Positions 61,030-64,000 of a stretch of 64,000 bases of DNA are shown piece by piece. The translations under genes were made by a program, and so were the position numbers. Source of the DNA: G963663365 sp963663365 (lineage in GTDB: Bacteria; Hinthialibacterota; Hinthialibacteria; Hinthialibacterales; G963663365); the NCBI GenBank assembly GCA_963663365.2, contig CAXXIH010000004.1:806001-870000 (forward strand). Reading direction: 5' to 3'. Under the pieces are notes generated by a model. It did no database searches. It was not told where the DNA came from and worked only from the letters and a program-made list of their open reading frames with translations. Each line of letters opens with the position of its first letter. Position 1 is the first letter of the stretch.

Positions 61030-61398
61030 ATGCGCCAAACACTACATATGGCAACAATCATTTGTTATGGCACGCTGTTTGCCCTATCCGCTTTTCTCAT
61101 GAACGGCTGCGGACAAAGCCCCCAACCCGTAAAAACCGGCAAAACAGAAGCGGAACCGGTTGCGGCCGCACAGGCAGTCATTCCGGTTAAGGGAATGACC
61201 TGTACAGGTTGCGAAAACTCTCTGCGCCTTACACTGGCTGCGATACCGGGTATTCAAGCCGCAACCCCCAATCATCAGACTGCAAGCGCCGAAATAGCTT
61301 TCGATGCAAACCAAATCCAGCTGGAACAAATTGTGGCTGCTATTAACGAAAAGACCGATTTCGAGGCATCCGCGACCGAATTGAAGACAGAGAATTAA
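61030..61398 (+). CDS. lipoprotein with heavy-metal-associated (HMA) domain
   Basis: 122 residues: a lipoprotein signal with lipobox LMNGC (Cys about 27), a linker, then an HMA domain at 50-118 with the GMTCTGCENSL metal loop. HMA domains bind Cu+, Zn2+ or Hg2+ through the CxxC pair. An outer or inner membrane-tethered version could work as a MerP-like scavenger. Its divergent neighbour is a BlaI/CopY repressor. No CopA or Mer gene is adjacent. Confidence 0.83.
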   Translation: MRQTLHMATIICYGTLFALSAFLMNGCGQSPQPVKTGKTEAEPVAAAQAVIPVKGMTCTGCENSLRLTLAAIPGIQAATPNHQTASAEIAFDANQIQLEQIVAAINEKTDFEASATELKTEN

Positions 61399-61478
61399 AT
61401 TTAAATGGTGGTTTTGGAGCTAAAATTCAAAAATAGCTCTTGTTAATTCGGTATTTGCGCAGGACAACGATGCCCCAT

Positions 61479-62219
61479 TTAGGGTGCTTTGCGGATAACG
61501 ACCCAGAGACCATAATTTAGATCCGAATTGCCCGGAGCCTGCGGCAGCAAAATTTCAAAATCCTTGATATTCAGTTCTACAAGCATGTTCCGAATATGAT
61601 CGGCGCTTTCTGAGGAATCATATTTGAGAATTTTACTCCCTTTTTGCTTCCCTCGGATTTCTTGTGCCGTCTCAAAAGAAAATCCGGGTGGAAATCCACG
61701 GCCTATTATTGCCACGCCTCCGGGTTTGAGAACACGAAAAACTTCCGAAAAGCCCATCTTTTGATCGCCCCAAAATGGGAATGATCCCCGGGAGACAATC
61801 ACATCGGCATAATCATTCCGGAACGGCATCCGTTGGGCATCGGCAAAGATCGCGCTGCAACGATGTCCAAATCCGGTCTTTTCAACCAGTTCCGAAAAAA
61901 TCGGGAAAAAATAGGTGTTAATATCCGCGTTGATCCAATGCAACCCCTCCGTCCGGCGGCAGAGTTCTACAATTAAGCTCCCGGGGCCGCCACCCAAATC
62001 GATACCGATCCCATTTTGATCCGCCAAATTGAAGTCACGCACAAGCCATTCCGCCAAGGGGCCGTAAACCGGCGCCAATGTCGTTTCAGCCGAATTCTTC
62101 ATCCGCTCGGCTTTTTCGGCGCCAAACCGTTCAAGATCCGGGACATCCAGAGGTTCCCCAAAAAGAGGAATACTCACCAGGCAAATCATGGATAGGGTAA
62201 AAAGAAAAATCCGGGGCAT
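61479..62219 (-). CDS. exported SAM methyltransferase-like protein
   Basis: A 246-residue class I methyltransferase fold: GIGIDLGGGPGSLIVELC (motif I), HWINADINTYFFPI (motif II), FADAQRMPFRNDYADVIVSRGSFPFW (motifs III-IV) and VFRVLKPGGVAIIGRG. Unusually, it begins with a signal-peptide-like stretch (PRIFLFTLSMICLVSIPLFGE). SAM is a cytoplasmic cofactor, so either the leader is uncleaved, the protein is a membrane anchor, or the domain binds another ligand. The start at 62219 follows GGGAG. Confidence 0.75.
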   Translation of the reverse strand: MPRIFLFTLSMICLVSIPLFGEPLDVPDLERFGAEKAERMKNSAETTLAPVYGPLAEWLVRDFNLADQNGIGIDLGGGPGSLIVELCRRTEGLHWINADINTYFFPIFSELVEKTGFGHRCSAIFADAQRMPFRNDYADVIVSRGSFPFWGDQKMGFSEVFRVLKPGGVAIIGRGFPPGFSFETAQEIRGKQKGSKILKYDSSESADHIRNMLVELNIKDFEILLPQAPGNSDLNYGLWVVIRKAP

Positions 62220-62294
62220 TTCAAAACTCCCATTGTAGGCTAGTGGGAGTCTAGCAATCCGTACCCGCAAACCGAATGAAAACGGCTCTCAAAT

Positions 62295-63104
62295 TCACCC
62301 CGTGAGGTACGAGTGGATTGAGCCGGATATCAGTTTCCCCGCGATCAAGAGAAGAGTCACATAAATAATCTTCTGGAATGTGGCCTGAGAAAAACGGCGT
62401 TGCATCCACACGCCCATCCAAACGGCAACCGGGCAAAGCGGCAACACCCACGATGACCACAGTAACGTCTCCCAACTGAAACTCGGCCCCGATGCATCCG
62501 GATTGAAATAGAACATGGGAATCTTCAATACATTAAACGTGAAATAAAAACGTCCCGTGGTACCGATAAATGTTTCTTTGTCTAGCCGCCGGGAAAGCAA
62601 AAACATATTAACAATCGCGCCGGCCGAATGGGCCACCATCGTTGAAACACCGCAGGCAAGTCCCACAACAGAACCTTTTGCCAAGCTGGCTTTTGCGAAA
62701 AGCGGTCGATTCCCAAGCCCCAGCCACATCATCACGCAGAACACCATCGAAAGCAGGCCGATAATCAGATTGAAGTCTTCAACCCGCATACGATTGAGAC
62801 AAAAGATGCCCACAAACAATCCCACAAGCATGCCCGGAGCGATCAGCAAAAAGCCCTGCTTATCCCACGTATCCGGGAAGCTGCGGATCGTAAAAATATC
62901 ACAGGCAATCAAGATGGGAAGCAACAGCGGCAACGTTGTTTTATCCGGGAGGACCAACAACATCACCGGTACTGAAAGCATACCGATTCCACCGCCAAAC
63001 CCGCCTTTGGCGATACCGATGATAAATGTGGCTGCAATCAGAGCCGCAGAATAGGCCAACGGCGAACCCGTGACTTCGGGGGGTAGGAACACAGATAAAT
63101 TCAT
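62295..63104 (-). CDS. TauE/SafE (TSUP) family anion permease
   Basis: A 269-residue membrane protein with eight hydrophobic segments. The family's repeated half appears as FIIGIAKGGFGGGIGMLSVPVMLLVL near the start and GLACGVSTMVAHSAGAIVNMFLL in the middle. Such permeases export sulfite, sulfoacetate or other small organic acids. It precedes the exported methyltransferase, with about 75 bases between them, but a shared role is not evident. Confidence 0.88.
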   Translation of the reverse strand: MNLSVFLPPEVTGSPLAYSAALIAATFIIGIAKGGFGGGIGMLSVPVMLLVLPDKTTLPLLLPILIACDIFTIRSFPDTWDKQGFLLIAPGMLVGLFVGIFCLNRMRVEDFNLIIGLLSMVFCVMMWLGLGNRPLFAKASLAKGSVVGLACGVSTMVAHSAGAIVNMFLLSRRLDKETFIGTTGRFYFTFNVLKIPMFYFNPDASGPSFSWETLLWSSWVLPLCPVAVWMGVWMQRRFSQATFQKIIYVTLLLIAGKLISGSIHSYLTG

Positions 63105-63138
63105 GCGGGAAACGGGTGAGGGGACGTATCAGACGCTT

Positions 63139-63269
63139 AGAAGTGGTTTCAAAACCCCAGACTATGAATGGTCGAGGGAGCGAATCTCCTGATGAGCCGC
63201 CGTTTCATTACCTTTCGAATTAGGTTGCCAGAGTCTTGGTAGCCCTGACGGAGTTTTGAAACCTCTTCT
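63139..63269 (+). repeat. 131-base element bounded by inverted repeats
   Basis: Ends AGAAGTGGTTTCAAAAC (63139-63155) and GTTTTGAAACCTCTTCT (63253-63269) pair at 16 of 17 positions. The interior (GAGGGAGCGAATCTCCTGATGAGCCGCC) is a known module of the mosaic. The same ends and the same starting module (GGGGAGCGA) occur at 48367-48410. The right end overlaps the stop codon of the edge gene. Confidence 0.68.
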
Positions 63270-64000
63270 AGGGTTCCACCACCTCTTCTTCTTTCTTTTG
63301 TTTTTTCGCCGTTGGACCGTTTACGACTTTTCCTTCTTTGAGCAAATGCGCCAAGCCAAGGATATTTTCCCGCTCGCCCTCAAGCACCTGCCGCGCCAAA
63401 TCGCCTAAAATCGGAGAAGGTGGATTCTTATGAATCTCTTCAATTGCGGCCAAAATCTCAGGCCCGTATTGCTTATAATTGGCACGAATCACATCGGGAT
63501 TAACAATGCGCCCTTTGTGGGTTCGGTCAATTAAATAGGTCGCAAATGTGTCTGGGGTAACCCGTAGCGGGATATCCTTTTCCGGCATTTCCATGGTCTC
63601 GGCTTTCGCAAAAATTCCGGAGAGAATAATTACATGCGCCCAATACCATTTCGGCCCCTCTTTCAAAACCTGCGCCGCAAGTTGGGCATTTTCAATATAA
63701 GACCATGGGGCACGTTGACTGAGATCCTTTCGAACCGGACCATCCAGCTCGTCGGTCACAATCAAATTCATTGCGTAGTAGTTCGGATTCACCTTATCGG
63801 CTTTCATTGATAGGCCGTAAAACGCCTCAAAGGCGCGCAACATCATCACCTTGCCCGTTAGCGACTGGCCCAATGAGGCATATTCATCGCAGACATGACG
63901 CCCCATCCAATACGCGGCATTGATATCGCTGTGAGCGCTGTCGAAGTTGCCTTTATTAAAACTAACACATCCCCTCATCGCTAATGCATTGCAAAGATCG
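63268..64000 (-). CDS. 5'-truncated TPR-like protein at the window edge
   Basis: The frame is open to the last base of the window, so the start is missing. The visible 243 residues begin DLCNALAMRGCVSFNKGNFDSA, which reads as the end of a TPR-type helical repeat. A helical domain (HVCDEYASLGQSLTGKVMMLRAFEAFYGLSM) follows, with a charged, Lys/Glu-rich tail. The middle is a TPR-like helical array of unknown family. Nothing else is recognised. Confidence 0.65.
   Translation of the reverse strand, partial: DLCNALAMRGCVSFNKGNFDSAHSDINAAYWMGRHVCDEYASLGQSLTGKVMMLRAFEAFYGLSMKADKVNPNYYAMNLIVTDELDGPVRKDLSQRAPWSYIENAQLAAQVLKEGPKWYWAHVIILSGIFAKAETMEMPEKDIPLRVTPDTFATYLIDRTHKGRIVNPDVIRANYKQYGPEILAAIEEIHKNPPSPILGDLARQVLEGERENILGLAHLLKEGKVVNGPTAKKQKKEEEVVEP

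Overview
The window looks like chromosomal DNA of a Gram-negative, free-living bacterium from one of the Planctomycetes/Hydrogenedentota/Sumerlaeota-like environmental phyla. This rests on gene style only: many exported FG-GAP, beta-propeller and dockerin-like proteins, secreted carbohydrate enzymes, an LPS-kinase-like protein, a CpoB-like lipoprotein, Planctomycete-type conserved unknowns and long repeat-filled gaps. No rRNA, tRNA or CRISPR array was found, so the phylum is an inference.

Layout. 1-6996: an edge fragment of a membrane protein, a large membrane-anchored unknown, an SH3b protein, a GH130-type glycosidase/phosphorylase and a secreted nucleoside hydrolase. 7105-15917: tyrS, a conserved unknown, a Gfo/Idh/MocA dehydrogenase, a Yip1 membrane protein, a pair of paralogous membrane proteins and a PRMT-like methyltransferase. 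15918-22795: a gene-poor gap with one Cys-rich mini-protein, then a CpoB-like lipoprotein, ribokinase, cysS, a YD-repeat protein and a protein kinase. 23210-34584: a very large FG-GAP/DUF4091 protein, the KtrB/KtrA potassium uptake pair, a Na+/solute symporter, a methyltransferase facing a WaaP-like kinase, a parvulin and an aldo/keto reductase. 35289-39480: an AT-richer LRR protein beside an IS1634-type insertion sequence flanked by a perfect 195-bp direct repeat. 39741-48344: hypF-hypC-hypD plus a metallo-beta-lactamase-fold hydrolase, divergent from a small protein, a globin-coupled sensor histidine kinase and an NtrC-type sigma54 activator. 49063-57381: an FG-GAP/dockerin-like protein, a small lipoprotein, a GAF histidine kinase, galE-galK and a DarTG-like DNA ADP-ribosylation toxin/antitoxin pair. 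57501-64000: a beta-propeller phosphoesterase, a BlaI-type repressor divergent from an HMA-domain lipoprotein, an exported methyltransferase, a TauE/SafE permease and an edge fragment.

The most striking feature is between the genes. At least ten intergenic regions hold a mosaic of repeat modules (REP-like) that tend to recur in one order. Several modules form hairpins whose two arms change together from copy to copy, so the fold is conserved rather than the sequence. Two of the clusters are bounded by the same inverted repeat. A paralogous repeat copy also shows what the IS target site looked like before insertion.

The best functional hypotheses are (i) a phage-defence DarTG-like operon with the antitoxin gene first and an extended toxin, (ii) an oxygen-sensing globin kinase/NtrC pair that may control hydrogenase maturation through divergent sigma54-like promoters, and (iii) a bacterial enzyme with the double-E and HW signatures of eukaryotic protein arginine methyltransferases.
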